Of a stretch of DNA of 64,000 bases, positions 28,180 through 40,495 are shown one piece after another. This stretch comes from Sphingopyxis sp. PET50 (GTDB lineage: Bacteria > Pseudomonadota > Alphaproteobacteria > Sphingomonadales > Sphingomonadaceae), in assembly GCF_025244705.1 (NCBI RefSeq), contig NZ_CP104207.1:2728001-2792000 (forward strand). Direction: 5' to 3'. The position numbers and the translations under genes were made by a program. Position 1 is the first letter of the stretch. Each line of letters opens with the position of its first letter. The notes below the pieces were generated by a model. The model was not told the origin of the DNA and did not search any database. It saw only the letters and a program-made list of their open reading frames with translations.

Positions 28180-28323
28180 TCAGCGCTGCTGCGGATCGTC
28201 GCGGCCGCCGTCGGGCCGCTGCCCGCCCTGCTGGCGGTCCTGGCCGCCCTGCTGTTGCTGTTGCTGCTTGCGGCGCTGTTCTTCCTCGCGCTGCTGCTGC
28301 TCATTGGGATTCTGGTTCGCCAC
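28180..28323 (-). CDS. Gln/Arg-rich disordered microprotein
   Basis: 47 residues of almost pure Gln, Arg, Glu, Gly, Asp and Pro (NEQQQREEEQRRKQQQQQQ). It is predicted disordered and is neither exported nor membrane-bound. GTG 28323 is preceded by an ideal AAGGAGAGAGAAA, and a perfect terminator lies right after the stop, so it looks like a real stand-alone gene despite low complexity. Similar Q-rich small proteins occur near stress genes in sphingomonads, but I cannot name a function. Confidence 0.6.
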   Translation of the reverse strand: MANQNPNEQQQREEEQRRKQQQQQQGGQDRQQGGQRPDGGRDDPQQR

Positions 28324-30900
<2,577 letters not shown>

Positions 30901-30926
30901 TCGGTAACGCCGACGGGTCGCAAGGA

Positions 30927-30967
30927 CCCGCCCCCTGGGGACATGGACCCCAGGGGGCGGGTTTCCC
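30927..30967 (+). terminator. Intrinsic terminator of katG
   Basis: 14-bp perfect stem (CCCGCCCCCTGGGG / CCCCAGGGGGCGGG) with a 7-base loop and a short T run, starting 27 bases after the katG stop. Confidence 0.8.
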
Positions 30968-31296
30968 TTGCCGAATCGTATATCTGTTTTCGGCCGGACG
31001 TCCCCTTTCGGTTCCCGCCGCCCCGACCCTCGTTGGCGATCGTCCGCTTCGGGCGGGTAGCCGCTCCGCGGCTTTCGCCGGGAAACGGACGACAGCAGCG
31101 CACGAAAAGCGTTGGAATCGCCTGCAATCCCGTCCCCGCCAATTTCTCAACGCCCCGTTAACCATAGTGCAACCCCGGTCATCGTAATTTCACAGAGCCG
31201 ACCGCTTTTCCCTTGCAGGCTGGCGGCGGCATCGCCACCTTGGGTTCCCAGGGGGCCGCCTCTCCCCGGCCTGGTCCCCGCAAGGAGATACGGACC
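30968..31296. promoter_or_regulatory. clpA upstream region, no gene seen
   Basis: Non-coding. It contains a degraded REP-like piece (GCTCCGCGGCTTTCGCCGGG near 31060-31080) and an AT-richer patch (TAACCATAGTGCAA near 31160) that could hold the clpA promoter. There is no clpS here, although many bacteria encode it just before clpA. Confidence 0.35.
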
Positions 31297-33643
31297 ATGC
31301 CGTCTTTTTCGGAAAGCCTCGAAAAGACCCTCCATAATGCGCTGAAGGCCGCGTCGGAGCGGCATCACGAATATGCGACGCTCGAACATTTGCTCTACGC
31401 GCTGATCGACGACGAGCATGCCGCCGAGGTGATGCGCGCCTGCGGGGTCGCGCTCGACGACCTGCAGTCGGCGGTGGTCCATTATCTCGACACCGAACTC
31501 GACAGCCTGAAGGTCGAGGGGCACAGCGACCCCTCCCCCACCAGCGGCTTCCAGCGCGTCGTCCAGCGCGCGATCCTGCACGTCCAGTCGTCGGGCAAGG
31601 ACGAGGTGACCGGCGCCAACGTCCTCGTCGCGCTCTTCTCCGAGCGCGAAAGCTACGCCGTCTATTTCCTCCAGCAGCAGGACCTGACGCGCCTCGACGC
31701 GGTGTCCTACCTCAGCCACGGCGTCGGCAAGGGCGGCAAGCCCTCGCCGCAGGCCGAGCCCGAGGAAAAGGAAGAGGCGAAGGAAAAGACCGACGGCAAA
31801 AACAAGAAAGAGACCGCGCTCGACCAGTTCACCGTCAACCTCAACGAAAAGGCGAAGGGCGGCAAGGTCGACCCGCTGATCGGCCGCAGCGCCGAGGTCG
31901 ACCGCACGATCCAGATCCTCTGCCGCCGCAGCAAGAACAACCCGCTCTATGTCGGCGATCCCGGCGTCGGCAAGACCGCGATCGCCGAGGGCCTCGCGCG
32001 CAAGATCATCGAGGGGGACGTGCCCGAGGTGCTGCTGCCCGCGGTCATCTATTCGCTCGACATGGGCGCGCTGCTCGCCGGCACGCGCTATCGCGGCGAT
32101 TTCGAGGAGCGGCTGAAACAGGTCGTCACCGAACTCGAAGGGCTGCCGCACGCGATCCTGTTCATCGACGAGATCCACACGGTGATCGGCGCCGGCGCCA
32201 CCAGCGGTGGCGCGATGGACGCGTCGAACCTGCTCAAGCCTGCCCTCTCCGGCGGCGTCATCCGCTGCATCGGCTCGACGACCTACAAGGAGTTCCGCAA
32301 CCATTTCGAAAAGGACCGCGCGCTGCTGCGCCGGTTCCAGAAGATCGACGTGGTCGAGCCGACGCTCGAGGACACCAAGAAAATCCTCGCGGGGCTGCGC
32401 AGCGCGTTCGAGGCGCATCACCAGGTGCGCTATACGCAGGATGCGATCAACGCCGCGGTCGACCTGTCGGCGCGCTACATCAACGACCGCAAGCTGCCCG
32501 ACAAGGCGATCGACGTGATCGACGAGGTCGGCGCGATGCAGATGCTGGTCGCCCCGTCGAAGCGCAAGAAGACGATCACCGCCAAGGAGATCGAGGCGGT
32601 GATCGCGACGATGGCGCGCATCCCGCCCAAGTCGGTGTCGACCGACGACAAGGCGACCCTCGCCAATCTGGAGACCGACCTCAAGCGCGTCGTGTTCGGC
32701 CAGAATACCGCGATCGAGGTGCTGTCGTCGGCGATCAAGCTGTCCCGCGCGGGCCTTCGCGATCCCGAAAAGCCGATCGGCAATTACCTCTTCAGCGGCC
32801 CCACCGGCGTCGGCAAGACCGAGGTCGCGAAGCAGCTCGCGCACATCATGGGCATCCCGCTCCAGCGGTTTGACATGTCCGAATATATGGAGCGCCATTC
32901 GGTGAGCCGCCTGATCGGCGCTCCCCGGGCTATGTCGGCTACGACCAGGGCGGGCTGCTCACCGATGCGATCGACCAGAATCCGCACTGCGTGCTGCTGC
33001 TCGACGAGATCGAAAAGGCGCATCCCGACCTGTTCAACATATTGTTGCAGGTGATGGACCATGGCCGAGCTGACCGACCATCACGGCAAGACCGTCGATT
33101 TCCGCAACGTCATCCTGATCATGACGACCAATGCGGGCGCCAGCGACATGGCGCGCGAAAGCATCGGTTTCGGCCTGTCGACGCGCGAGGATGTGCAGGA
33201 GGAAGCGGTGAAGAATCTCTTCACCCCCGAATTCCGCAACCGCCTCGATGCGATCGTGCCCTTCGGCTATCTGCCGCCCGAGGTCGTCGCGCGGGTCGTC
33301 GACAAGTTCATCCTGCAGCTCGAAATGCAGCTTGCCGACCGCAACGTCCATATCCAGCTCGACGAGGCGGCGCGCGAATGGCTGACCGGCAAGGGCTATG
33401 ACAAGCTCTATGGCGCGCGTCCGATGGGCCGCCTGATCCAGGAGAAGATCAAGCAGCCGCTCGCCGAGGAGCTGCTGTTCGGCAAGCTCGTCCATGGCGG
33501 CGAGGTCAAGGTGAAGATGAAGACCGGCGACGACGCCAATGTCGGCAACCCGCTGACCTTCGAAATCACCCCTGCGCCGCCCAAGAGCAGCAAGGCGAAG
33601 GCCAGGCCCAAGGCCGACAAGCCGAGCGAAGGCGGCGGAGTAA
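31297..33643 (+). CDS. clpA: ATP-dependent Clp protease ATPase subunit ClpA (three lesions)
   Basis: About 782 residues. The N-domain (1-145) is followed by an acidic/Lys linker. D1 has [20 protein letters not shown] and Walker [12 protein letters not shown]2 has [15 protein letters not shown] and [15 protein letters not shown]. ClpA unfolds substrates for ClpP. Lesions: 32921-32930, where canonical [17 protein letters not shown] needs one more base; 33064-33070 (GCCGAGC), where GCCGGC gives DHGRLTDHHGK; and 33621-33627 (GCCGAGC), where GCCGGC gives DKPAKAAE and a proper TAA at 33641. The start is ATG 31297 after AAGGAGATA. Three lesions in a conserved protease subunit argue against real inactivation. 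Confidence 0.93.
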
Positions 33644-33652
33644 GGAACGAAA

Positions 33653-33682
33653 GCGCCCTTCCTTTCGGGGGAGGGCGTTTTT
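33653..33682 (+). terminator. Intrinsic terminator of clpA
   Basis: CGCCCTTCC paired with GGGAGGGCG (one mismatch) and followed by TTTTT, 10 bases after the repaired clpA stop. Its position supports that stop. Confidence 0.75.
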
Positions 33683-33709
33683 CGTTTACCTCGTGCGATA
33701 TCCTTGCTC

Positions 33710-33780
33710 GGTCATTCCCGCGAAGGCGGGAATCCAGCTTTTCCTTTTCCCTTCGCGTTCTTCGCGGGAATGACGATATT
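33710..33780. repeat. Palindromic repeat (TTCCCGCGAAGGCGGGAAT)
   Basis: CATTCCCGCGAAGGCGGGAA and the mirrored TTCGCGGGAATGACG flank about 25 bases. It belongs to the general class of intergenic hairpins in this window. Confidence 0.6.
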
Positions 33781-33891
33781 TGTGCGGCCCCATGGATCGC
33801 TCCGCACCGCTTCGGGTCCGCTCCCAAATTAAGCGGATCGCAACCCCCGGCTGCTAAGCCCACCCTCCTGACAAGCGGGACCGGGGCACCG

Positions 33892-34959
33892 ATGACGACA
33901 CAATTGCAGCAATGGCTGGGCGAACCGAACGCGCTGCGCGAATTCGACCGCTGGTTCGAAGGCGTGATGCGCGGCGGAAATTTCGACGAACTGGACGCGT
34001 TCCTGACCGAGGAGATGCTCGCCCATCCGCACCCGATCACCTCGCTCTGCCTCGCCCGCCCGCTGGCGGCGGTGCGGATCACCGGCTGGGACGATCTCGC
34101 CGCCGATGTGCTGCGCGACGAGGAGCGCCATTCGGCCGCCGGACCCGTCACCGCGATCGGCGCCGACCTGTCGGCGCATTGCGAGCCCGACGGTGACGCC
34201 TGGCCGCTCGAGGTCAATTTCTACGACGACGAGGCCTTCCCCTTCGGCGACGGCGATCTGGACGCGGTCAACGCCGCCGCGGCCGATACGAACACCCCTT
34301 GGCAGGGCGAATTCCGCGACATCACGAACAGCCTGACCGTCGTCGGCCTCGGGCGGATCTATTCCGCGATCAGCACCAATATGCCCGGCCGCATTCCGTT
34401 CGGCGAACCCGCGCCGGTCGAGGTCGTCGCCGACCGGCTGGGGCGCTTCTTCCTCACCCTGCGCTTTCATCAGGCACTGGTGCGCGACGCAGCCAACGAG
34501 GGCCTGCCCCGCGCCATGGTGCTGCTCGCCGACGCGCACGACGTCGACCCCTGGTTCGAGGCCGCCTATTGGTGCGAGACGGCGCGCGACGACGACGGCA
34601 AGATCGCCTCGATCCTGGGCGCCCGCGACGAGGCGAACCGGGCGCGTTTCCGCGCCGAGACCGAGATGAAGATCGCCGAATGGCGCGACCGCCGCAACGT
34701 GATCGTCCGCCGCCAGTTGCGCGCCGACAAACAGCAGGCCTTCATCGACCTCAGCGTCGCGCAGGACGCGATGTTCCACAGCATCACCGGCCTCGGCGAC
34801 GGCCGCCCGTCGCACGAGCTGTCGGACCATGAATATGAGATGCTGCTCTATGCCTGGCAACGCCAGCGCGCCGAAAAATGCGGCGATGATCCCGACGCGA
34901 TCGCGGTTCCCGAAGCGCCGCGCAGCGGCATCTTCGGGCTGTTCAGCCGGGCGTCCTGA
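33892..34959 (+). CDS. Hypothetical protein, about 355 residues
   Basis: A soluble acidic protein with no signal peptide or membrane helix. It begins MTTQLQQWLGEPNALREFDR and has a conserved-looking Trp/Asp-rich centre (DPWFEAAYWCETARDDDG). A long charged helix follows (RARFRAETEMKIAEWRDRRN), and the tail is FGLFSRAS. I do not recognise it. ATG 33892 is preceded by GGGACCGGGGCACCG. The frame stays open upstream into clpA only because of the clpA lesion; the terminator at 33653-33682 separates the two genes. Confidence 0.6.
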   Translation: MTTQLQQWLGEPNALREFDRWFEGVMRGGNFDELDAFLTEEMLAHPHPITSLCLARPLAAVRITGWDDLAADVLRDEERHSAAGPVTAIGADLSAHCEPDGDAWPLEVNFYDDEAFPFGDGDLDAVNAAAADTNTPWQGEFRDITNSLTVVGLGRIYSAISTNMPGRIPFGEPAPVEVVADRLGRFFLTLRFHQALVRDAANEGLPRAMVLLADAHDVDPWFEAAYWCETARDDDGKIASILGARDEANRARFRAETEMKIAEWRDRRNVIVRRQLRADKQQAFIDLSVAQDAMFHSITGLGDGRPSHELSDHEYEMLLYAWQRQRAEKCGDDPDAIAVPEAPRSGIFGLFSRAS

Positions 34960-35003
34960 CGGCAAGCCTTGATACAGTGGCGCGGCAATGTTATAACGCG
35001 CGT

Positions 35004-35231
35004 ATGAACACGCCGCTCAAGGTCACCAAGGTCGGCAACAGCGCCGCCGTCATCCTGCCCAAGGAATTGCTGGCCCGCCTTCGCGTATCGCTTGGCGACA
35101 CGCTATTCGCTACCGAATCCCCCGATGGCATTCGTCTGACGGCATCTAATCCCGACTTCGCCGCAAAAATGGCCGCAGCCGAAGATATCATGCGTCAAGA
35201 TCGCGACATTCTGCGCGTACTTGCGAAATGA
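35004..35231 (+). CDS. AbrB/MazE-type antitoxin
   Basis: 75 residues. It has a swapped-hairpin SpoVT-AbrB DNA-binding domain (PLKVTKVGNSAAVILPKELL, then ARLRVSLGDTLF) and a C-terminal amphipathic helix (AEDIMRQDRDILRVL) that likely covers the toxin. It ends in an ATGA overlap with the Doc gene, the usual arrangement for a coupled antitoxin-toxin pair. The operon is probably autoregulated through the AbrB domain. The partner of classical Doc is Phd, so this is the AbrB-Doc variant. Confidence 0.85.
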   Translation: MNTPLKVTKVGNSAAVILPKELLARLRVSLGDTLFATESPDGIRLTASNPDFAAKMAAAEDIMRQDRDILRVLAK

Positions 35232-35629
35232 CCCAGTCGGATCGCGTCGAGCCGGTCTGGCTCGACGTCGATGTCGCGCTCGCCATTCATGATCGGCAAC
35301 TCGCGGAGCATGGCGGCATTTCCGGTGTGCGCGATCAAGGCATGCTCGAATCGGCGTTAGCAAGACCGATCAATCAATGGGTTTACGGACAAGAAAGTCC
35401 GGCTTGGCTTGCCGCCGCTTATGCTTTCGGCATCGCGCGAAACCATCCATTCGGGGATGGCAACAAGCGAACCGCATGGGTGCTTGCTCGCCTCTTTCTG
35501 CGTCTCAACGGCCACGAACTTAGGTTCGATCCGCAGGACGCGATTGAAACGGTCCTCGCGCTCGCAGCCGGGACGCTGAGCGAAGAGCAGTTGGCCGTGT
35601 GGTTTCAGGAGCATCTCGCCACAAGCTGA
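35228..35629 (+). CDS. doc: Doc-type (Fic fold) toxin
   Basis: 133 residues. The Fic/Doc motif is complete: ARNHPFGDGNKRTAWVLARL (HxFxDGNKR), with the catalytic His and the Asn/Lys that bind the NTP phosphate. Doc toxins phosphorylate elongation factor Tu and stop translation. The N-terminal VWLDVDVALAIHDRQLAEHG carries the usual Doc start. Its coupling with the upstream antitoxin supports a type II module. Stabilisation, stress and phage roles are all possible. Confidence 0.88.
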   Translation: MTQSDRVEPVWLDVDVALAIHDRQLAEHGGISGVRDQGMLESALARPINQWVYGQESPAWLAAAYAFGIARNHPFGDGNKRTAWVLARLFLRLNGHELRFDPQDAIETVLALAAGTLSEEQLAVWFQEHLATS

Positions 35630-35676
35630 TACCGCCACCCCTCGCTTTTCGAGCCACCACCGGCTATGCTGGCCGG

Positions 35677-36516
35677 ATGTACGACTATGTCTCCGTCACC
35701 ACCCGCGAGCCCGGCGCGCCCAGCCCGGTGCGCGACGGCACGATCAAGCTGCACGATGCGGCGGGCTTCGACGGCATGCGCCGGGCGGGGCGGCTGTCGG
35801 CCGAAATCCTCGACGCGCTCGTTCCCTTCGTCCAGCCGGGCGTGACCACGGCGGCGATCGACGACCTCGTCCGCACGATGATGCTCGACGGCGGCGGCAT
35901 TCCGGCGACGCTCGGCTATCGCGGTTTCACCCACAGCTGCTGCACCAGCATCAACCATGTCGTCTGCCACGGCATTCCCGACGACAAGCCGCTGCGCGAC
36001 GGCGACATCGTCAATATCGACGTCACGACGATCATCGACGGCTGGCACGGCGATACCAGCCGCATGTATCTGGTCGGCGACGTTCCCATCAAGGCGCGGC
36101 GGCTGGTCGAGGTCACCTATGAATGCCTGATGCTCGGCATCGAGCAGGCGAAGCCCGGCAACCGCATGGGCGACGTCGCGCACGCGATCCAGACCCACGC
36201 CGAAAAGCACCGCTATTCGGTGGTGCGCGATTTCTGCGGCCATGGGCTGGGGCAGATGTTCCACGACGCGCCCGAGGTCGTCCACGCCGGGCGCCCCGGC
36301 ACCGGCCCCGAACTGCGCCCCGGCATGTTCTTCACCATCGAACCGATGATCAACACCGGCAAATTTGCGGTGAAGATGCTCGCCGACGGCTGGACCGCGG
36401 TCACCCGCGACCGTTCGCTGTCGGCGCAATATGAACACAGCATCGGCATCACCGAAACGGGATGCGAAATCTTCACCGCGAGCCCGAAAGGCCTGCACCA
36501 GCCCCACCTCGCCTGA
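35677..36516 (+). CDS. map: Methionine aminopeptidase, type I
   Basis: 279 residues. It removes initiator Met from new proteins. The five metal ligands are in place: IDVTTIIDGWHGDTSRM (two Asp), CGHGLGQMFHDAPEV (His), FTIEPM (Glu) and QYEHSIGITE (Glu). An N-terminal extension of about 25 residues precedes the catalytic domain. The start is ATG 35677 (MYDYVSV). Its neighbour downstream begins 12 bases after the stop. Confidence 0.95.
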   Translation: MYDYVSVTTREPGAPSPVRDGTIKLHDAAGFDGMRRAGRLSAEILDALVPFVQPGVTTAAIDDLVRTMMLDGGGIPATLGYRGFTHSCCTSINHVVCHGIPDDKPLRDGDIVNIDVTTIIDGWHGDTSRMYLVGDVPIKARRLVEVTYECLMLGIEQAKPGNRMGDVAHAIQTHAEKHRYSVVRDFCGHGLGQMFHDAPEVVHAGRPGTGPELRPGMFFTIEPMINTGKFAVKMLADGWTAVTRDRSLSAQYEHSIGITETGCEIFTASPKGLHQPHLA

Positions 36517-36528
36517 GGACTCTCCCCC

Positions 36529-37299
36529 ATGCGCGCTTTTTTCCGCAGCATCGCGGCCGCCATCGTGACGACCGGGTTCGACCCGCGCAAGCTGCGTCAC
36601 CTCGGCCAGTTCCGCCGCTTCTACCGCGACCGCAGCGCCTTCAAGGCGATGGGCGGCGCAATCGCCGAGGATTATCCGATCCTCACCGATTTCACCGCCA
36701 ATGCGGGATCGGGCACCGGCCAATATTTCCACCAGGACCTGCTCGTCGCGCAGTTGATCCATGAGGCAAAGCCCGCGCGCCACCTCGACATCGGGTCGCG
36801 TATCGATGGTTTCGTCGCGCATGTCGCGGCCTTCCGGCCGATCGAGGTGATCGACATCCGCCCGATGCCGCCCAGCATCCACGCCAATATCCGCTACAGC
36901 GTGCTCGATCTGATGGACGGCGACATCAGCGGCTTCGGTCAGGCCGATTCGGTGTCGTGCCTGCATGCGATCGAGCATTTCGGACTCGGCCGCTACGGCG
37001 ACCCCCTCGATCCCGACGGGCATAAAAAGGGTTTTGCCAATATCGCGAAGCTCGTCGCGCCGGGCGGGCGCCTCTATATCTCGATGCCGATCAGCCGCAC
37101 GACGAAGGTGCAGTTCAACTCGCAGCGCCTGTTCGCGGCACGCGACATCTTCACCTGGGGCGAGGCGATCGACGGCTTTTCGCTCGAACGCTTCGACTGG
37201 GTCGATGAGCGCGGCGACCTGCACCCGTCGGCAACGCCCGAGGATGCCGTCGGCTGTCCCTTCGGGCTGGGCATTTACACGCTGCGCCGTACCGCCTGA
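36529..37299 (+). CDS. DUF268 / class I methyltransferase-like protein
   Basis: 256 residues. The middle has a methyltransferase-like fold: RHLDIGSRIDGFVAHVAAF resembles motif I without the usual Gly cluster, then VIDIRPM, SVSCLHAIEHFGLGRYGDPL and LVAPGGRLYISMPI. HAIEHFGLGRYGDP is characteristic of DUF268. Related proteins lie in surface-glycan gene sets, but the activity is not established. It follows map by 12 bases and is probably co-transcribed. Confidence 0.7.
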   Translation: MRAFFRSIAAAIVTTGFDPRKLRHLGQFRRFYRDRSAFKAMGGAIAEDYPILTDFTANAGSGTGQYFHQDLLVAQLIHEAKPARHLDIGSRIDGFVAHVAAFRPIEVIDIRPMPPSIHANIRYSVLDLMDGDISGFGQADSVSCLHAIEHFGLGRYGDPLDPDGHKKGFANIAKLVAPGGRLYISMPISRTTKVQFNSQRLFAARDIFTWGEAIDGFSLERFDWVDERGDLHPSATPEDAVGCPFGLGIYTLRRTA

Positions 37300-37356
37300 C
37301 GCCACCCGTCCCACCCCCCAATTTCGCGCTTGCACCGCCCGCCCTTCGCGCGCAGT

Positions 37357-37374
37357 CTTGACGTTAACGTCAAG
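37357..37374. promoter_or_regulatory. 18-bp perfect palindrome before the PQQ dehydrogenase
   Basis: CTTGACGTTAACGTCAAG, 26 bases upstream of ATG 37401. Perfect palindromes of the TTGACGT-ACGTCAA type are typical of MerR-family operators, including the LiuR group, in proteobacteria. No MerR gene lies in the window, so the regulator would be encoded elsewhere. Confidence 0.6.
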
Positions 37375-37400
37375 CATAGGCGTCGAACGGGAGACATGGG

Positions 37401-39586
37401 ATGGCGAAACGGGTCTTGAAGGCCGCGCTGCTGGGCTGCGCGGTGCTGGCATTGTCGGCGTGCAACGCATCGAAGAAGGACGGCGCGGGCGGCGGATCGC
37501 TCGACCCCGCCGAACAGGCCAGCGAGACCCTGCTCAAGACCGGCGGCACCGGCGACGATTGGGGCGCGACCGGCTTCAGCTATGACGAACAGCGCTTCAG
37601 CCCGCTGACCGACATCAACGACAGGAATGTGGGCGAACTCGGCATCGCCTGGTTCGCCGACCTCGAGGATGCGCGCGGTCAGGAGGCGACCCCGGTCGTC
37701 GTCGACGGCGTGATGTATGTCACCCACGCCTGGTCGAAGGTCAGCGCGTGGGACGCCGCGACCGGAAAGCCTCTCTGGAAGTTCGACCCCAAGGTGCCCG
37801 GCGAACGCGCGGTCAGCGCCTGCTGCGACGTCGTCAACCGCGGCGTCGCGGTGTGGGGCGACAAGCTGTTCGTCGGCGCGCTCGACGGGCGGCTGATCGC
37901 GCTCGACAGAAAGACCGGCAAGGAAGTCTGGTCGACGCAAACCTTCGACACAGCGAAGCCCTACACGATCACCGGCGCGCCGCGCGTCGTGAAGGACATG
38001 GTGCTGATCGGCAACGGCGGCGCCGAATTCGGCGTGCGCGGTTATGTCACGGCTTACGACGCCGACACGGGCAAGGAGCGCTGGCGCTTCTACACCGCGC
38101 CCAATCCGAACAAGGAAAAGGACGGCGCGGCGTCGGACGACATTTTCGCGAGCAAGGGCAACGCCACCTGGTCCGACAAGGGCGAGTGGCAGACCTCGGG
38201 CGGCGGCGGCACCGTGTGGGATGCGATCGTCTACGACAAGGATCTCGACCAGATCTACCTCGGCGTCGGCAACGGCAATCCGTGGAACCATGGCACGCGC
38301 TCGAACGGCGAGGGCGACAACTGGTTCCTTTCCTCGGTGGTCGCGCTCGATGCGTCGACCGGCGCCTATAAATGGCATTATCAGGAAACCCCGGCCGAAA
38401 CCTGGGACTATACCGCGACCCAGCCGATCATCCTCGCCGAGCAGCAGGTGGACGGCAAGCCGGTGAAGGTCCTGTACCACGCGCCGAAAAACGGTTTCTT
38501 CTTCACCATCGACCGCACCAACGGCAAGCTGCTGGACGCCAAGCCCTTCGTCGAAGGGATCAACTGGGCGACCGGATACGACATGGCAACCGGCCTAGCC
38601 GATCGAGAATCCGGAGGCGCGCTTCTACAGGACGGGCAAACCCTTCATCGCGGTCCCGGGCGCGCTCGGCGCACACAACTGGCATCCGATGAGCTATAAT
38701 CCGGCGACGGGCCTCGTCTATATCCCCGCGCAGCAGATCCCGCAGGGCTATCTTCAGGACATGGACGAGCTCGACAAAAGGAAGGTGCTCGGCTTCAACG
38801 TCGGCACGTCGCTGGGCAAGACGATGCTCCCCGACGACAAGGCGGCGTTCAAGGCCGCGGTCGCCGCGACGACCGGGCGCCTCGTCGCCTTCGACCCGCG
38901 CACCGGCAAGGTCGCGTGGGGCGTCGACTATCCCGCGGCATGGAACGGCGGCACGATGACGACCGTGCGGCAACCTCGTCTTCCAGGGGACCAGTACCGG
39001 CCGCTTCCGCGCCTATGCCGCCGACACCGGCAAACAGCTCCTCGACCTCGACATGCAGTCGGGAATCGTCAGCGCGCCCTCGACCTTCCGTGTCGGAGGG
39101 GTGCAATATGTCGCCTTCCAGACCGGCAAGGGCGGCGCCTTCCCGCTCGTCGCCGGCGTCGCGGGCGGCGCGACGCGCAAGGTGCCCAACCTGCCGCGCC
39201 TCGTCGTGCTCAAGATCGGCGGCACGGTGAAATTTCCGGCCCCGCCCGCGACGACGACGCTTGCCTGGAACCCGCCCGCGAAGATCGGCACCCCCGAACA
39301 GATCGCCGCCGGCAAGGCGCATTTCGGCCGCTATTGCCAAGTCTGTCATGGCGACAGCGCGATCGGCAACGGCTTCACGCCGGACCTGCGCGTCTCGGCC
39401 ACGCTGACCAATGCCGACGCGTGGAAATCGGTCATCCTCGACGGCGCGCTCAAGGACCGCGGCATGGTCAGCTTCGCGCGCGTGCTGACCCCGCAGGACG
39501 CGGAGGCGATCCGCGCCTATGTGATCGAGCGGTCGAACTGGACCAAGGCGAACCTGTCGGACACCGCCGCGCCGATGGGACGGTGA
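37401..39586 (+). CDS. PQQ-dependent quinohaemoprotein dehydrogenase, lipoprotein (two frameshifts)
   Basis: About 727 residues. A lipobox signal (AVLALSACN) is followed by an eight-blade PQQ propeller: the vicinal disulfide SACCDVV (C141-C142) that stacks on PQQ, repeated W motifs such as DAATGKPLWKF, and GNGNPWNHGTRSNGEGDNW. A C-terminal cytochrome c domain has CQVCH. It would oxidise an alcohol in the periplasm and pass electrons through haem. Lesions are GCCTAGC (38593-38599) and GTGCGGC (38965-38971). GCCGGC at both gives ATGRPIENPEARF and TTAGNLVFQGTSTG. No PQQ synthesis genes are nearby. Confidence 0.88.
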
Positions 39587-39595
39587 GCCAAGCCA

Positions 39596-39726
39596 CGCCC
39601 TCCCCTTCAGGGGAGGGCAGCGAGACTTACGAACTTGTTCGTTAGTCGCAGCGGGTGGGGGCCATCGGCCTTGCACAAGGCCGATGGCCCCCACCCCAAC
39701 CCCTCCCCTGAAGGGGAGGGGCTTTA
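39596..39726. repeat. Structured repeat element, copy 1
   Basis: About 130 bases. It has a CCCTCCCCTTCAGGGGAGGG hairpin, then AGCGAGACTT, a short ACGAAC/GTTCGT hairpin, TAGTCGCAGCGGG, a long GGCCATCGGCC hairpin and a closing CCCCTCCCCTGAAGGGGAGG hairpin. A nearly identical copy is at 42020-42151, and a diverged inverted copy is at 49684-49818. Confidence 0.8.
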
Positions 39727-39834
39727 TGTCAATCTGCCGCTTTTTTAGGCACCCGCACCCACCCAATGCCCACCCCATGGGCAACGGCGCAATTTGCTTT
39801 CAAAATTCTTACCGAAAGCTTGCGATTCGGCAAT

Positions 39835-39850
39835 TGGCACGGCTTTTGAT
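39835..39850 (+). promoter_or_regulatory. Candidate sigma-54 promoter of glnB
   Basis: TGGCACGGCTTTTGAT matches the sigma-54 consensus TGGCACG-N4-TTGCW except for A in place of C at the -12 element. The distance to the glnB GTG start is 116 bases. A nitrogen-regulated promoter would suit this operon. Confidence 0.45.
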
Positions 39851-39944
39851 TGGTGCAACATGACGGGGCCTCGCAGCGACTCAAGGTGGGTGCGAACCGG
39901 ACAGGCAGGCCTGGTCCGGCTTTGGCCGCGAGCATCGATAATAG

Positions 39945-40304
<360 letters not shown>

Positions 40305-40341
40305 AATATGATCGCCGCCAGAAAGATCCGAAAAATAACCG

Positions 40342-40428
40342 TGTTCCCCCGCGAAGGCGGGGGCCCATCTCCGGCCTAGCTCCATGTGGCTCGGGCAGAT
40401 GATGGGTCCCCGCCTTCGCGGGGACACG
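40342..40428. repeat. Palindromic REP-like element between glnB and glnA
   Basis: CCCGCGAAGGCGGGGGCCCA is mirrored by TGGGTCCCCGCCTTCGCGGG. It belongs to the same family as 10685-10772. Its place inside an operon means it could set the glnB:glnA ratio by mRNA processing or partial termination. Confidence 0.7.
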
Positions 40429-40495
40429 CAGTAAACTACAAAGTTCAATCAACCCCGGCCAAGCCGGTCATTATCGCAAGAAGGAAGTTCAGATC

